Assembly (NCBI RefSeq): GCF_018866245.1
Contig: NZ_CP076458.1
Span: 1,116,001 to 1,180,000 of the forward strand
Direction of reading: 5' to 3'
Source: Novisyntrophococcus fermenticellae
GTDB taxonomy: Bacteria > Bacillota > Clostridia > Lachnospirales > Lachnospiraceae
DNA: 64,000 bases
Shown here: one piece after another, positions 53,093 through 61,967 of the stretch
Layout: each line of letters begins with the position of its first letter
Position numbering within the stretch: the first letter of the stretch is position 1
Made by a program: the position numbers and the translations under genes
Notes under the pieces: generated by a model
Databases searched by the model: none
Seen by the model: the letters and a program-made list of their open reading frames with translations, nothing else
What the model was told of the DNA's origin: nothing

Positions 53093-53974
53093 GTGAAGAA
53101 AAAGCTTGCAGCCGGCAGTCTGGTGATCGTAACGATTATATGGGGCGGAGGTTTCGTAGCAACAGATATGACACTGAAAAGCATGTTTCCCTTTCAGATT
53201 ATGGCCGTCAGGTTTTTCCTGGCAGCCGTACTTATGGCGCTTGTCAGCATCAATTCTTTAAAAGACATGAGATGGAAAGAAATCCGGGCAGGCATCCCTA
53301 TGGGGCTTGCATTGTTTGCAGGATTCGCCCTTCAGACAGTCGGGATGCAGTATACCACGCCTTCTAAAAGCGCATTTCTGACGGCATTAAATGTGGTAAT
53401 TGTACCATTTATCACTTTTATCTTTTTAAAAAAGAAAGTAGGTATCAAGGGAATGATAGGTGCAGTTATGTCTGTGATGGGAGTCGCTTTACTGTCTTTA
53501 AATGGAGATCTGTCACTGGGATTTGGAGATACACTGACCCTCTTATGCGCAGCCGCATTTGCTTTCCAGATATTCTTCACAGGAAAGGCAGTAAAGCTGT
53601 ATCGGGCAACGGTTTTGAATTTTGTACAGATGGCTGTGGCATTTATTCTTTCCGTTATCTTTCTCTTTATCTTTGGGGAGACGGATTTCCATGTGACGTC
53701 ACAGGGATGGCTTGGTGTGCTGTACCTGGGGGTAATCAGTACAACCCTTTGCTTTTTCCTGCAAACTGCAAGCCAGAAGTATGTGGAGGAGACTAAGGCG
53801 GCAATTATCCTGTCCATGGAATCGGTTTTCGGAACTTTATTTTCTGTCCTTATTCTGCACGAGATCATTACCCCGCGTATGGTCACGGGATGTATGATAA
53901 TATTGGCGGCCGTAATTATTTCAAATTCTTCGGAAGCACCGGAAGCGGAGCCGGAGAGGCAATATGAAACATAA
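53093..53974 (+). CDS. EamA/DMT-family transporter
   Basis: The 293-residue protein has ten hydrophobic segments in two EamA repeats; the first begins SLVIVTIIWGGGFVATDMTLK and the second covers TLTLLCAAAFAFQIFFTGKAV onward, ending VTGCMIILAAVIISNSSE. GAGGAGAAAG precedes a GTG start at 53093. It exports or exchanges a small metabolite of unknown type. It is the last gene of the long mannoside operon, or a separate unit cotranscribed with it. Confidence 0.87.
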   Translation: MKKKLAAGSLVIVTIIWGGGFVATDMTLKSMFPFQIMAVRFFLAAVLMALVSINSLKDMRWKEIRAGIPMGLALFAGFALQTVGMQYTTPSKSAFLTALNVVIVPFITFIFLKKKVGIKGMIGAVMSVMGVALLSLNGDLSLGFGDTLTLLCAAAFAFQIFFTGKAVKLYRATVLNFVQMAVAFILSVIFLFIFGETDFHVTSQGWLGVLYLGVISTTLCFFLQTASQKYVEETKAAIILSMESVFGTLFSVLILHEIITPRMVTGCMIILAAVIISNSSEAPEAEPERQYET

Positions 53975-53982
53975 GACCATAG

Positions 53983-55293
53983 TCAGGTTTTTACAGGAAT
54001 CAGAATTTTTAATTGAAACCAGCAGGGTTTGTATTTGAGCGTCATGGTACCATCATATTTTTTTACGGCGATTTGAATGCTTTTCAGACCATAGCCATGA
54101 TAAAGCTTATTATTTTTCGTTGTTTCAGGAAATTTGTCTTTTGTTACAGGTGGGTTTTCGGTATAATTTTCAAATTGTATTATAAGGAACTGTTTTTTTT
54201 GAAACATGTTTAAAGTAATTAAACGCTTTTCCGGATTTTCAAATTGTCTGACACATTCAATCGCATTATCCAGAGCATTGCCAAATATTGAGCATATATC
54301 TTTCACGTGCATAAAGTTAATCAGCTTTCCGTCTGCCAGACAGTTAAAAGTGATATTATGCTGTACACAGTAGGTGGTTTTTGTTGTCAAAACCACATCT
54401 AATACATGATTTCCAGTGTCAGCGAAAGCTTCCTGAACTTGAAGTGCGTGTTCCATCTCATATAGGTACTGCTCTCTCTTTTCCGGATTCTCTTCCGAGC
54501 GGATTGCAAGGAGATAATGCTTTAAATCATGTGTTTCTCTTCTTAGAATCTGAAGGTTCTCTTGTGCCATCTTATAGTGGTCATATTGACGTTGTAAAAG
54601 ATTGTTCAGGTTCTGATTCTCAGTCCGCATACGGAATTCCTCGCGTTTGTCCTGATGAGCAAAGAGCATGACCAGCCCTCCGAAATCGACCAGTGTACGT
54701 ATGTATAGAAGAGAACTGGTGGCACTGGAAAAGGGGGTGTCAGGCATGACAAAGCTGATATTACTGATAGCAAAAGCCCCGATGGCAATGGAGGCTGCCC
54801 CGATTAATTCCCTTCGGTTAACATCCAAAGGTTCGTCTGCCGGAATATGAGAACGCTCCAGCAGGAAATAAATGGTGTAAATGAAGAGATAGGTCAGAAG
54901 CATTACCATGACAGATACTAAAATGCTGTTCTTTTGGAACATGTCGGCCCACCAGACATAAAGCTGCCACTGAAGGGAAGCGGCAAACTCAGCTAAAACA
55001 AAAGCTCTGATACAGCAAAAGGCAGCATCCTGAAAGCTCGTATGGCAAATAAAGTAAATTGAAAAATACATGATTGCAATCGCACCAATCATACCTGGAA
55101 TCCATAAATACAGGGGTAAAAGTCCTGCAATATACTGGTATAAAAGCAAGACACCAAGAGTGCCGGTTAACGAGAATCCCAATTTATATTGGTGTAACTT
55201 TTTTGGCAGTAATAAGATATAGATCATGCATGCCGCCCATTCGGCTATGGCAGTAAAAATTCTCGGGGTATCCATTAAATCTGAAGAGTTCAT
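53983..55293 (-). CDS. GHKL-type sensor histidine kinase, orphan
   Basis: From ATG 55293, behind GGGAGAAG, the 436-residue protein has six membrane helices (to about residue 210), a coiled stretch, the acceptor motif RRETHDLKHYLLAIRSE, the N box NALDNAIECVRQF and the G box GYGLKSI. This is the AgrC/CitA-like GHKL class, which usually works with a LytTR regulator. No response regulator gene is adjacent. The gene is convergent with the EamA gene and only eight bases separate them. Confidence 0.85.
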   Translation of the reverse strand: MNSSDLMDTPRIFTAIAEWAACMIYILLLPKKLHQYKLGFSLTGTLGVLLLYQYIAGLLPLYLWIPGMIGAIAIMYFSIYFICHTSFQDAAFCCIRAFVLAEFAASLQWQLYVWWADMFQKNSILVSVMVMLLTYLFIYTIYFLLERSHIPADEPLDVNRRELIGAASIAIGAFAISNISFVMPDTPFSSATSSLLYIRTLVDFGGLVMLFAHQDKREEFRMRTENQNLNNLLQRQYDHYKMAQENLQILRRETHDLKHYLLAIRSEENPEKREQYLYEMEHALQVQEAFADTGNHVLDVVLTTKTTYCVQHNITFNCLADGKLINFMHVKDICSIFGNALDNAIECVRQFENPEKRLITLNMFQKKQFLIIQFENYTENPPVTKDKFPETTKNNKLYHGYGLKSIQIAVKKYDGTMTLKYKPCWFQLKILIPVKT

Positions 55294-55418
55294 CAAGTTC
55301 TTCTCCCATATAATGATTTGTGGGTCAAAAGGTGTTTTGGCCCTGGTATAGTTGATCATAAAGACCTTTCTGCTTCACTGGTCTGAATTCCGCGATAACC
55401 GCAATGCCGCCTATAACG

Positions 55419-56330
55419 TCAAGATATTTTATCCATAGGCACATAGGATAAAAATTTGTCAATCGTAGGATTGTGGTTCTCCTTGTGCCATGCAGCCACA
55501 ACTTCGAATATGTCCGAATCCTTATCCAGAGGTATGGTCACCACGTTCCGAAGGTTCCTGCTGGATGCAAGGGCATAAGAGGGGAGTATAGCAATCCCCA
55601 TGTTAGCAGCTACCATAAGTGCAGTCGTGTTGAAACTTGTGGAGTTCTGCACGATATTCGGAGTAAATCCCGAGCGGATAAAGTGAGCCATCGTACTTTC
55701 ATACTGACCGAAGCTGTCCTCAGGATCACCGATGGAGGTAAAAATAAATGACTCCTTCCTTAAGTCAGACAGCTTAAGCGTGTTACAATAGGTCAGAGGA
55801 TGTGTGGCGGGCAGCATGACAATCAGATTATATCTGTTAATCACCTGATAGGAAATATCTTTTTCTTCCAGTTTACTGTAGGAGAAACGGACATTTACAG
55901 CGATATCCAGCACATGGTTCAGCAGTGAAGTGTATAGGGTGCCCGCACCTCCCTCTTTAATTATAAGGGAAATGTTAGGATATCCCGCACGGAAGGAGCG
56001 GAGGACATTCGGAAATTCAGGATTATCATATCCTTCTACAATTCCGAGGTTTAAGTTTCCTGTAATGCCCGTATCAGCTTTTTTGGCCTTGGCAACTGCA
56101 TCCGCCGTCCGGTTTAAAATTGCTTTTGCCTCAGTCAGAAAGACACTTCCGGCAGGGGTCAGTTCTACACGGCGCTTTGTCCGCTTTAACAGCTTCACAT
56201 CCATCTGCGTTTCAAGCGCCTTTATTTGCTGTGTGACAGCCGTTTGCGATATAAAGAACTTTTCAGCAGTTTTTGTGAAACTTAAGGTTTCTGCTACAGA
56301 AACAAAGTATTCCAATTGTCTTAAATTCAT
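55419..56330 (-). CDS. LysR-family transcriptional regulator
   Basis: GAGGGAGGGG precedes ATG 56330. The 303-residue protein has the LysR helix-turn-helix (QLEYFVSVAETLSFTKTAEK and FISQTAVTQQIKALE) and a full effector-binding domain with IPLDKDSDIFEVVAAWHKEN near the end. It is divergent from the 2-oxoacid oxidoreductase operon, 289 bases away, the standard layout for a LysR activator of that operon. The inducer is unknown but may be a 2-oxoacid or a precursor. Confidence 0.92.
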   Translation of the reverse strand: MNLRQLEYFVSVAETLSFTKTAEKFFISQTAVTQQIKALETQMDVKLLKRTKRRVELTPAGSVFLTEAKAILNRTADAVAKAKKADTGITGNLNLGIVEGYDNPEFPNVLRSFRAGYPNISLIIKEGGAGTLYTSLLNHVLDIAVNVRFSYSKLEEKDISYQVINRYNLIVMLPATHPLTYCNTLKLSDLRKESFIFTSIGDPEDSFGQYESTMAHFIRSGFTPNIVQNSTSFNTTALMVAANMGIAILPSYALASSRNLRNVVTIPLDKDSDIFEVVAAWHKENHNPTIDKFLSYVPMDKIS

Positions 56331-56618
56331 CAAAATCCCCTCCCTCTTTCAGGATACCTACGGGTTGCTACGCACTTTGTAGTGTCATATATAATTTAAA
56401 CTTATTATACCCAGTAAAAAGGAATTTGAAAAGCAGTTTTTTCCTGACTATGCACTATATCTAAAATAACATCTTATATAAGCGGTTAGATATGACTAAT
56501 ATATAAAAATATCTTATGATAACCTCTGGATTTGATATTGGATTTTGACAAAGAATATCGTTATTATAGTATGTAGATAAAAGATTAATATAAAAGTCTT
56601 TTAAGAGAGGTAGAGGAT
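56331..56618 (+). promoter_or_regulatory. Divergent LysR-controlled promoter region
   Basis: An AT-rich gap between the LysR gene and the oxidoreductase operon. TTGACA at 56545-56550 and TAGTAT at 56567-56572 are 16 bases apart and would serve the operon. ATCTTATATAAG near 56470 and ATATCTTATGATA near 56508 share the half-site ATCTTAT and are candidate LysR sites. AGAGGTAGAGG precedes ATG 56619. Confidence 0.55.
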
Positions 56619-57323
56619 ATGGAAGTCTTGATGGAAAGGATAGAGTATCAAAAATATAATAACTTCTTATTTATCGGTGAAGCAGGATGTGGAAAAAGTG
56701 AGATTGCTGTCAATGTTGCAAAACAGCTTGCTGCAGCTGCTGATAAGAAGGTACATTTCTTTGATCTGGATATGACCAAACCTCTGTTCCGCTCCAGAGA
56801 TTTGTGTGAGGAGATGTCCGGCTGGGGGCTGGAAATCCATTATGAAGAGCAATTTATGGACGCTCCCACACTGACGGGTGGCGTAAGGCGTTTTTTGAAT
56901 GATAAAAAGGCCTATACGGTTCTGGATGTTGGCGGAGATTATATCGGGGCCAGATCCATTGGCGGCTTTGCACCTATGATAAACCGGGAAGATACCTGTG
57001 TTTACTATGTGATAAATCCGTATCGTCCCTGGTCTTTTGATTTGGAACACATTGACCGGGTCTTAAGTGAAATATTGGGCGTATCCCATATAGATATCGA
57101 AAAGCTCCACATCATCAGTAACCCGAATACCGGATATCATACCGGGAAAAGAGAAGTTATGGAGGGAAACAGAAAGTTGGAGGAGATGCTTGCTCCATAT
57201 AAGGAACTGGATTTTCTCTGCGTCAGGGAAGAACTTTATGAAGAAGTGAAGAGAAATTCCGGGATTCCGGTTATGCCTCTGCATCTGTACCTTACCTATC
57301 CATGGGCTGTGGAGTCTGTATAA
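56619..57323 (+). CDS. P-loop ATPase of unknown role
   Basis: The 234-residue protein has Walker A GEAGCGKSEIAVN (about 21-33), a strand KKVHFFDLDMTKPLFRSRDL resembling the MinD/CooC-type switch region, and DVGGDYIGARSIGGF as Walker B-like strand. Such ATPases often help insert cofactors or metals, or act as regulators. It is the first gene of the 2-oxoacid oxidoreductase operon, fifteen bases before the ferredoxin gene, so a maturation role for that complex is possible. I do not know its real job. A second ATG lies four codons in. Confidence 0.7.
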   Translation: MEVLMERIEYQKYNNFLFIGEAGCGKSEIAVNVAKQLAAAADKKVHFFDLDMTKPLFRSRDLCEEMSGWGLEIHYEEQFMDAPTLTGGVRRFLNDKKAYTVLDVGGDYIGARSIGGFAPMINREDTCVYYVINPYRPWSFDLEHIDRVLSEILGVSHIDIEKLHIISNPNTGYHTGKREVMEGNRKLEEMLAPYKELDFLCVREELYEEVKRNSGIPVMPLHLYLTYPWAVESV

Positions 57324-57338
57324 AAGGAGGAAAAGAAT

Positions 57339-57542
57339 ATGTCTGAAGTTAAAGTAGTGGCAGAACGCTGCAAGAGTTGTGGTTACTGTGTTAAATTTTG
57401 TCCCAAAAATGTTTTGGAAATCGGCACAAAAGTGAATTCAAAGGGTTATGAATATGTAACCCCGGCTCGTATGGAGGCATGTATTGCCTGTTGTATCTGT
57501 GGAAAGATGTGTCCGGAAGGTGCTATTGAAATTTATAAGTAA
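57339..57542 (+). CDS. 4Fe-4S ferredoxin subunit of 2-oxoacid oxidoreductase
   Basis: AAAGGAGGA precedes ATG 57339. The 67 residues carry two complete cluster motifs, CKSCGYCVKFCP and CIACCICGKMCP. In four-subunit 2-oxoacid:ferredoxin oxidoreductases this is the delta subunit, passing electrons from the thiamine centre to external ferredoxin. The alpha subunit gene follows eighteen bases later. Confidence 0.92.
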   Translation: MSEVKVVAERCKSCGYCVKFCPKNVLEIGTKVNSKGYEYVTPARMEACIACCICGKMCPEGAIEIYK

Positions 57543-57559
57543 TCAGGAGGTTGTGAGTT

Positions 57560-58639
57560 ATGTCTAGAGTATTTATGAAAGGCTGTGAGGCGATTGCGGA
57601 AGCAGCGGTAAGGGCCGGGTGTCGTTTCTTTGCCGGATATCCGATTACGCCCCAGAATGAGATTCCGGAGTATTTTGCGAGAAGAATGCCGGAAGTGGGC
57701 GGTAGTTTCGTACAAGGTGAATCAGAAGTCGCATCTGTAAATATGGTTTATGGCGCTGCCAGTGCAGGGGTCAGGTCGATGACGTCTTCCTCCAGCCCAG
57801 GCATTGCCCTGAAGAGTGAGGGGATTTCTTACTGTGCATCTGCCAGAATCCCTATGGTGTACGCAAACATTTCACGGGGAGGTCCGGGCGTCGGATCTAT
57901 CCAGCCGGCTCAGATGGATTACTATCAGGCGACAAAGGCTTCCGGAAATGGCGGATTTCAGATGCTGGTATTCGCCCCGGCTTCAGTGCAGGAAGCAGTT
58001 GATATGACTTATAAGGCATTTGATTATGCTGACCGGGACCGGAATCCGGTATTAATACTCGCAGATGGTGTCATAGGAACCATGATGGAGCCCGTTACGC
58101 TTCCTGAGATGAAAACAGATGAAGAAATCGCTGAAATAAAAGAAGCAAAGAAAGCATGGGCATGTATCGGACATCCGCTTGACTATGCAAACCGTTCCTG
58201 GATTGAGCCGGGTCACTGGAAGACTGCCGATATGCAAAGAGCGAATGAAGAAGCCTCCAGACTTTACGAGAGCTGGGGAAAAGAAGCACAGGCTGAAGAA
58301 TACAGGACAGAGGATGCCGAAGTCGTGATTGCTGCCTACGGAATATCAGCACGTATTGCAAAATCAGCCGTAAATCAGCTCCGTAAAGAAGGCATAAAAG
58401 CAGGCCTTATCCGTGCGATAACGGTTCACCCGTTTCCAAGTCATGCATTTGAACATATCGATTATGGAAAGGTTAAGGCAGTGCTTGATGTTGAGATGTC
58501 AATTCCTGCGCAGTTTGTAACTGATGTGGAAGCGGCAGTAAAGAATCGCTGTCCGGTAGAAACTTGCCTTTGTTCAGGCGGAAACATCATGAGCCGTGAT
58601 GCGGTTATAGAATCCGTAAGAAAAATCTTGGCAAAATAG
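57560..58639 (+). CDS. vorB: 2-oxoacid:ferredoxin oxidoreductase alpha subunit (VorB type)
   Basis: The 359-residue protein opens with GCEAIAEAAVRAGCRFFAGYPITPQNEIPEYF, with the CoA-binding YPITP motif, and contains SSSSPGIALKSEGISYC. It belongs to the branched-chain 2-oxoacid group (VorB), splitting 3-methyl-2-oxobutanoate and relatives to acyl-CoA, carbon dioxide and reduced ferredoxin. Indolepyruvate- or 2-oxoglutarate-type substrates are not ruled out. TCAGGAGG precedes ATG 57560. Confidence 0.9.
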   Translation: MSRVFMKGCEAIAEAAVRAGCRFFAGYPITPQNEIPEYFARRMPEVGGSFVQGESEVASVNMVYGAASAGVRSMTSSSSPGIALKSEGISYCASARIPMVYANISRGGPGVGSIQPAQMDYYQATKASGNGGFQMLVFAPASVQEAVDMTYKAFDYADRDRNPVLILADGVIGTMMEPVTLPEMKTDEEIAEIKEAKKAWACIGHPLDYANRSWIEPGHWKTADMQRANEEASRLYESWGKEAQAEEYRTEDAEVVIAAYGISARIAKSAVNQLRKEGIKAGLIRAITVHPFPSHAFEHIDYGKVKAVLDVEMSIPAQFVTDVEAAVKNRCPVETCLCSGGNIMSRDAVIESVRKILAK

Positions 58640-58648
58640 GAGGAAGAG

Positions 58649-59386
58649 ATGAAACAAATTTATGCGAGAACAAAAACCATTCAGGAAGACAAAGTTTCAG
58701 GCTTTTGCCCCGGATGCATGCATGGTACCGTGATGAAACTGATCGGCGAAGTTCTGGATGAGATGAATCTGGTGGATAAAGCGGCCTGTGTTCTGGGTAT
58801 TGGTTGCTGTGGACTTCAGATGGACTATATGGCATATGATAATACTACGGCACCTCATGGACGCGCCTGTGCAGTAGCAACAGGTATGAAGAAGGCGAAT
58901 CCAGAAAGCCTGGTGTTTACTTATCAGGGAGATGGAGATTTTGCTTCAATCGGACTGGCAGAATCCATGTCAGCGGCAAACAGAGGAGAGAATATTACAG
59001 TTATCTTTATTAATAATGGTATCTATGGTATGACAGGTGGTCAGATGGCACCGACGACTCTGATTGGTATGAAATCCAGTACATCCCCGCAAGGCCGGGA
59101 TGCAAAGGAACATGGATATCCGATGCATATGTGTGAGATTTTAAATCAGCTTACGGCGCCCGCTTATCTGGAACGGACCAGCTGCAATAACCCTGCGAAT
59201 GTAATGAAGACAAAAAAAGCGATAAAGAAAGCATTTCAAAATCAGATTGACGGAAAGGGCTTTTCAATGGTAGAGATTGTTACCAGCTGCCCTACAAACT
59301 GGGGGATGGATGCACTCAAAGCGCTTGATTATATAGAAGAAAAGATGCTCCCGGAGTTTCCCCTGGGTGTGATCAGAGACCAATAA
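58649..59386 (+). CDS. 2-oxoacid:ferredoxin oxidoreductase beta subunit (TPP)
   Basis: TAGGAGGAAG precedes ATG 58649. The 245-residue protein contains FCPGCMHG, then the thiamine diphosphate motif GDGDFASIGLAESMSAANR through FINNGIYGMTGGQMAPTT. It holds the thiamine cofactor that decarboxylates the 2-oxoacid. Substrate-pocket residues cannot be judged by eye. Confidence 0.91.
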   Translation: MKQIYARTKTIQEDKVSGFCPGCMHGTVMKLIGEVLDEMNLVDKAACVLGIGCCGLQMDYMAYDNTTAPHGRACAVATGMKKANPESLVFTYQGDGDFASIGLAESMSAANRGENITVIFINNGIYGMTGGQMAPTTLIGMKSSTSPQGRDAKEHGYPMHMCEILNQLTAPAYLERTSCNNPANVMKTKKAIKKAFQNQIDGKGFSMVEIVTSCPTNWGMDALKALDYIEEKMLPEFPLGVIRDQ

Positions 59387-59399
59387 GGAGGCGGCAGTA

Positions 59400-59945
59400 A
59401 TGGAAACAAATTTATGTGTAGCCGGTTTCGGCGGACAGGGTGTAATGACACTGGGGAAGTTCCTGGCTTCGGCAACCTGTGATTCAACGGATAAACATGT
59501 TACGTTCTTTCCCTCCTATGGGGCGGAGCAAAGAGGGGGCACGGCAAATTGCTTTGTCGTGATTTCAGATGAAGCAATCGGTGCACCTTTGGGTGATGTG
59601 ATGGATGATCTGATCATCATGAACGGACCTTCTCTGCAAAAGTTTCTGCCCACCTTAAAAGAGGGAGGGACACTGTTTCTCAACAGCTCTATCGTTTCGG
59701 ATGAGAACATTCGTGAGGATGTTAAGATTATAAAAGCACCTGTAACGGAACTGGCACTGGAGCTTGGTAATGCAAAGGTTTTAAATGTAATTATGCTGGG
59801 TGTATATGTAGGCTATACGAAGGTTATAGAGCCAGAAATTGTATGGTCAACAATCGAACATAAGCTTCAGAAAAAAGCCAGTCTCCTTCCGCTAAACAGA
59901 CGGGCATTTGAAAAGGGATTGGAAATCGGAGAGTCACAGAGATAA
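59400..59945 (+). CDS. 2-oxoacid:ferredoxin oxidoreductase gamma subunit
   Basis: The 181-residue protein has the gamma-subunit start LCVAGFGGQGVMTLGKFLA, SYGAEQRGGTANCFVVISD and a VLNVIMLGVYV middle. It completes a four-part enzyme with the three genes upstream. AAGGAGGCGG precedes ATG 59400. All four subunit genes are intact and closely packed. Confidence 0.91.
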   Translation: METNLCVAGFGGQGVMTLGKFLASATCDSTDKHVTFFPSYGAEQRGGTANCFVVISDEAIGAPLGDVMDDLIIMNGPSLQKFLPTLKEGGTLFLNSSIVSDENIREDVKIIKAPVTELALELGNAKVLNVIMLGVYVGYTKVIEPEIVWSTIEHKLQKKASLLPLNRRAFEKGLEIGESQR

Positions 59946-59957
59946 GGAGCATGTCAG

Positions 59958-60863
59958 ATGGTTTATAAAAATTTCGATGAATTGATTGAAAAGGTAAAAG
60001 GATATCCTTCCATGAAACGGATGGCAATTGCAGCCGCCGGTGAAAGACATACTCTGGAGGCTGCGTTCCATGCCAGAAAGGAAGGAATTGCAAAGCCTGT
60101 TCTGGTAGGGGATGAGGCAGAAATCCGCCGGATTATGAAGGAATTGGGCGAGGATGTTCCCGATGAAGATATTTATCCTGCTGCAGATAATAAAGAAGCG
60201 GCAGAACTTGCCGTTTCCCTGGTAAGAGAGGGAAAAGCCGATTTCCTGATGAAGGGATATCTGGATACAGGTGTTATTTTAAAAGCGGTTGTAAATAAGG
60301 AGCATGGACTGGGAAAAGGCGGCGTTATGTCTCATTTTACTATGTTTGATGTTCCGGGGTATCACAAGATTTTAGTTCCGGTAGACGGGGGGATGGTTAC
60401 CTACCCTACATTGGAGCAGAAAAGGGCGATTATTGAAAATACAGTGGACACTCTGATTGCCATGGGTTATGATTGCCCCAAGGTAGGGGTATTGGCCTGC
60501 GTGGAAAAGGTTAATCCCAAGATGCCTGAGACAGTGGAGGCTGCAGAGCTGGCCCGCATGAACCGGGATGGAGAAATTAAGAACTGTATCGTGGAAGGTC
60601 CTATTTCTTATGACTGCGCCGTGGATGGAGAGATTGCCAGATTGAAAGGTTATGAGAGCCGGATTGCAGGTGATGTTGATGTCCTGATCGCTCCCAATAT
60701 CCATGCAGGAAATATCATGGGCAAGATGCTGACCTGTACATGTAAAGCAAAGCTGGCAGGGTTTGTAGTCGCTGCAAAATGCCCGATTGTACTTACCTCC
60801 AGAGGTTCTTCCGCAGAAGAAAAATTCCTTTCTATCGCGGTCTCTGCGGCAGCGGCTAAATAA
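59958..60863 (+). CDS. ptb: Phosphate butyryltransferase-type acyltransferase
   Basis: The 301-residue protein has the family body: KRMAIAAAGERHTLEAAFHARKEG, GKADFLMKGYLDTGVILKAVVNKEHGLG, SHFTMFDVPGYHKI and ADVDVLIAPNIHAGNIMGKM-like ending (GDVDVLIAPNIHAGN). It exchanges CoA on an acyl-CoA for phosphate. Here the acyl group probably comes from the 2-oxoacid oxidoreductase, such as isobutyryl or isovaleryl. AAGGAG precedes ATG 59958. It works as a pair with the kinase that follows. Confidence 0.9.
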   Translation: MVYKNFDELIEKVKGYPSMKRMAIAAAGERHTLEAAFHARKEGIAKPVLVGDEAEIRRIMKELGEDVPDEDIYPAADNKEAAELAVSLVREGKADFLMKGYLDTGVILKAVVNKEHGLGKGGVMSHFTMFDVPGYHKILVPVDGGMVTYPTLEQKRAIIENTVDTLIAMGYDCPKVGVLACVEKVNPKMPETVEAAELARMNRDGEIKNCIVEGPISYDCAVDGEIARLKGYESRIAGDVDVLIAPNIHAGNIMGKMLTCTCKAKLAGFVVAAKCPIVLTSRGSSAEEKFLSIAVSAAAAK

Positions 60864-60882
60864 AAGAGAAGGAGAGACTTTC

Positions 60883-61950
60883 ATGAGCTATAAGATTTTA
60901 GCTGTTAATCCGGGCTCTACCTCTACAAAGATTGCGGTTTACGAGGATGAGAAGGAGCTTTTTTCAGAAAGTATTGTACATTCTGATGAAGAGTTAAAGA
61001 AGTATCAAAAAGTTACCGATGAGTTCGACATGCGCAAGGAAACAATTTTGAATTCCATGAATAAGCATGGCGTAAAAGAAAAAGACTTATCTGCTGTTGT
61101 CGGAAGAGGCGGACAACTGGTAAATATCCATGCGGGCGGCTATCTGGTCACGCAGGATATGAAAGAAAAGCTCGTGGATGCATCTACCATTGAACATGCA
61201 TCCAACCTGGGAGCTCTGATTGCGGATGCAATTGCTGCACCCCTGGGGATTCCCTCTTATATTTACGATGCAGTGGGCTCCGATGAAATGAAGGACATTG
61301 CCAAAATCACCGGTATGCCCGAGATAGTAAGAGAGAGCTTCTGTCATGTTTTAAATTCTAAGGCCATGGCCCGGAAGGTGGCTGCAAAAGCCGGTAAGAG
61401 CTACCAGGAGATGAATTTTATCGTGGCACATTTGGGTGGTGGAATCTCAGTAAGTGCCCATGAAAGAGGTCGTATTGTGGATGCCATTCCATCGGACGGA
61501 GGTCCATTTTCTCCGGAGAGGTCCGGAAGTATTCCCTTAAACTACATTGTAGACATGTGCTATAGTGGTAAATACTGTAAGAGGGAAATGACGAAAAAAA
61601 TAACCGGAATGGGTGGTATTAAAGCTTATCTTGGAACTTCAAGCTGTCTTGAGGTCGAAAAGATGATAGAAGCGGGTAATACACAGGCAAAAGAGATATT
61701 TGAGGCTGAGGCCTATCAGATTGCCAAAGGAATCGGAGAGCTTTCGCCTGTACTCAAAGGGAAAATTGATGCGATTATTTTGACAGGTGGAGTGGCTCAT
61801 TCTAAGATGCTGACTGACTGGATTACAGATTATGTAAGCTTTATTGCCCCGGTAGTGGTTATGCCGGGTGAAAATGAGTTGGAATCACTGGCAGCGGGAG
61901 CCTTACGTATTCTCAAAGGAGAAGAGCAGGCAGATCCTTATAAAAAGTAA
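60883..61950 (+). CDS. buk: Butyrate kinase-type acyl phosphate kinase
   Basis: AGAAGGAGAG precedes ATG 60883, giving the standard 355 residues. Motifs are ILAVNPGSTSTKIAVYEDEK, VVGRGGQL, VAHLGGGISVSAHERGRIVD and ILTGGVAHSKMLTDWI of the acetokinase fold. It makes ATP and a free acid from the acyl phosphate supplied by the ptb product. Together they allow ATP gain from branched 2-oxoacids, thus from amino acids. True butyrate use is possible, but no butyryl-CoA synthesis genes are near. Confidence 0.93.
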   Translation: MSYKILAVNPGSTSTKIAVYEDEKELFSESIVHSDEELKKYQKVTDEFDMRKETILNSMNKHGVKEKDLSAVVGRGGQLVNIHAGGYLVTQDMKEKLVDASTIEHASNLGALIADAIAAPLGIPSYIYDAVGSDEMKDIAKITGMPEIVRESFCHVLNSKAMARKVAAKAGKSYQEMNFIVAHLGGGISVSAHERGRIVDAIPSDGGPFSPERSGSIPLNYIVDMCYSGKYCKREMTKKITGMGGIKAYLGTSSCLEVEKMIEAGNTQAKEIFEAEAYQIAKGIGELSPVLKGKIDAIILTGGVAHSKMLTDWITDYVSFIAPVVVMPGENELESLAAGALRILKGEEQADPYKK

Positions 61951-61967
61951 AATGAAAGGAGCTTTAT

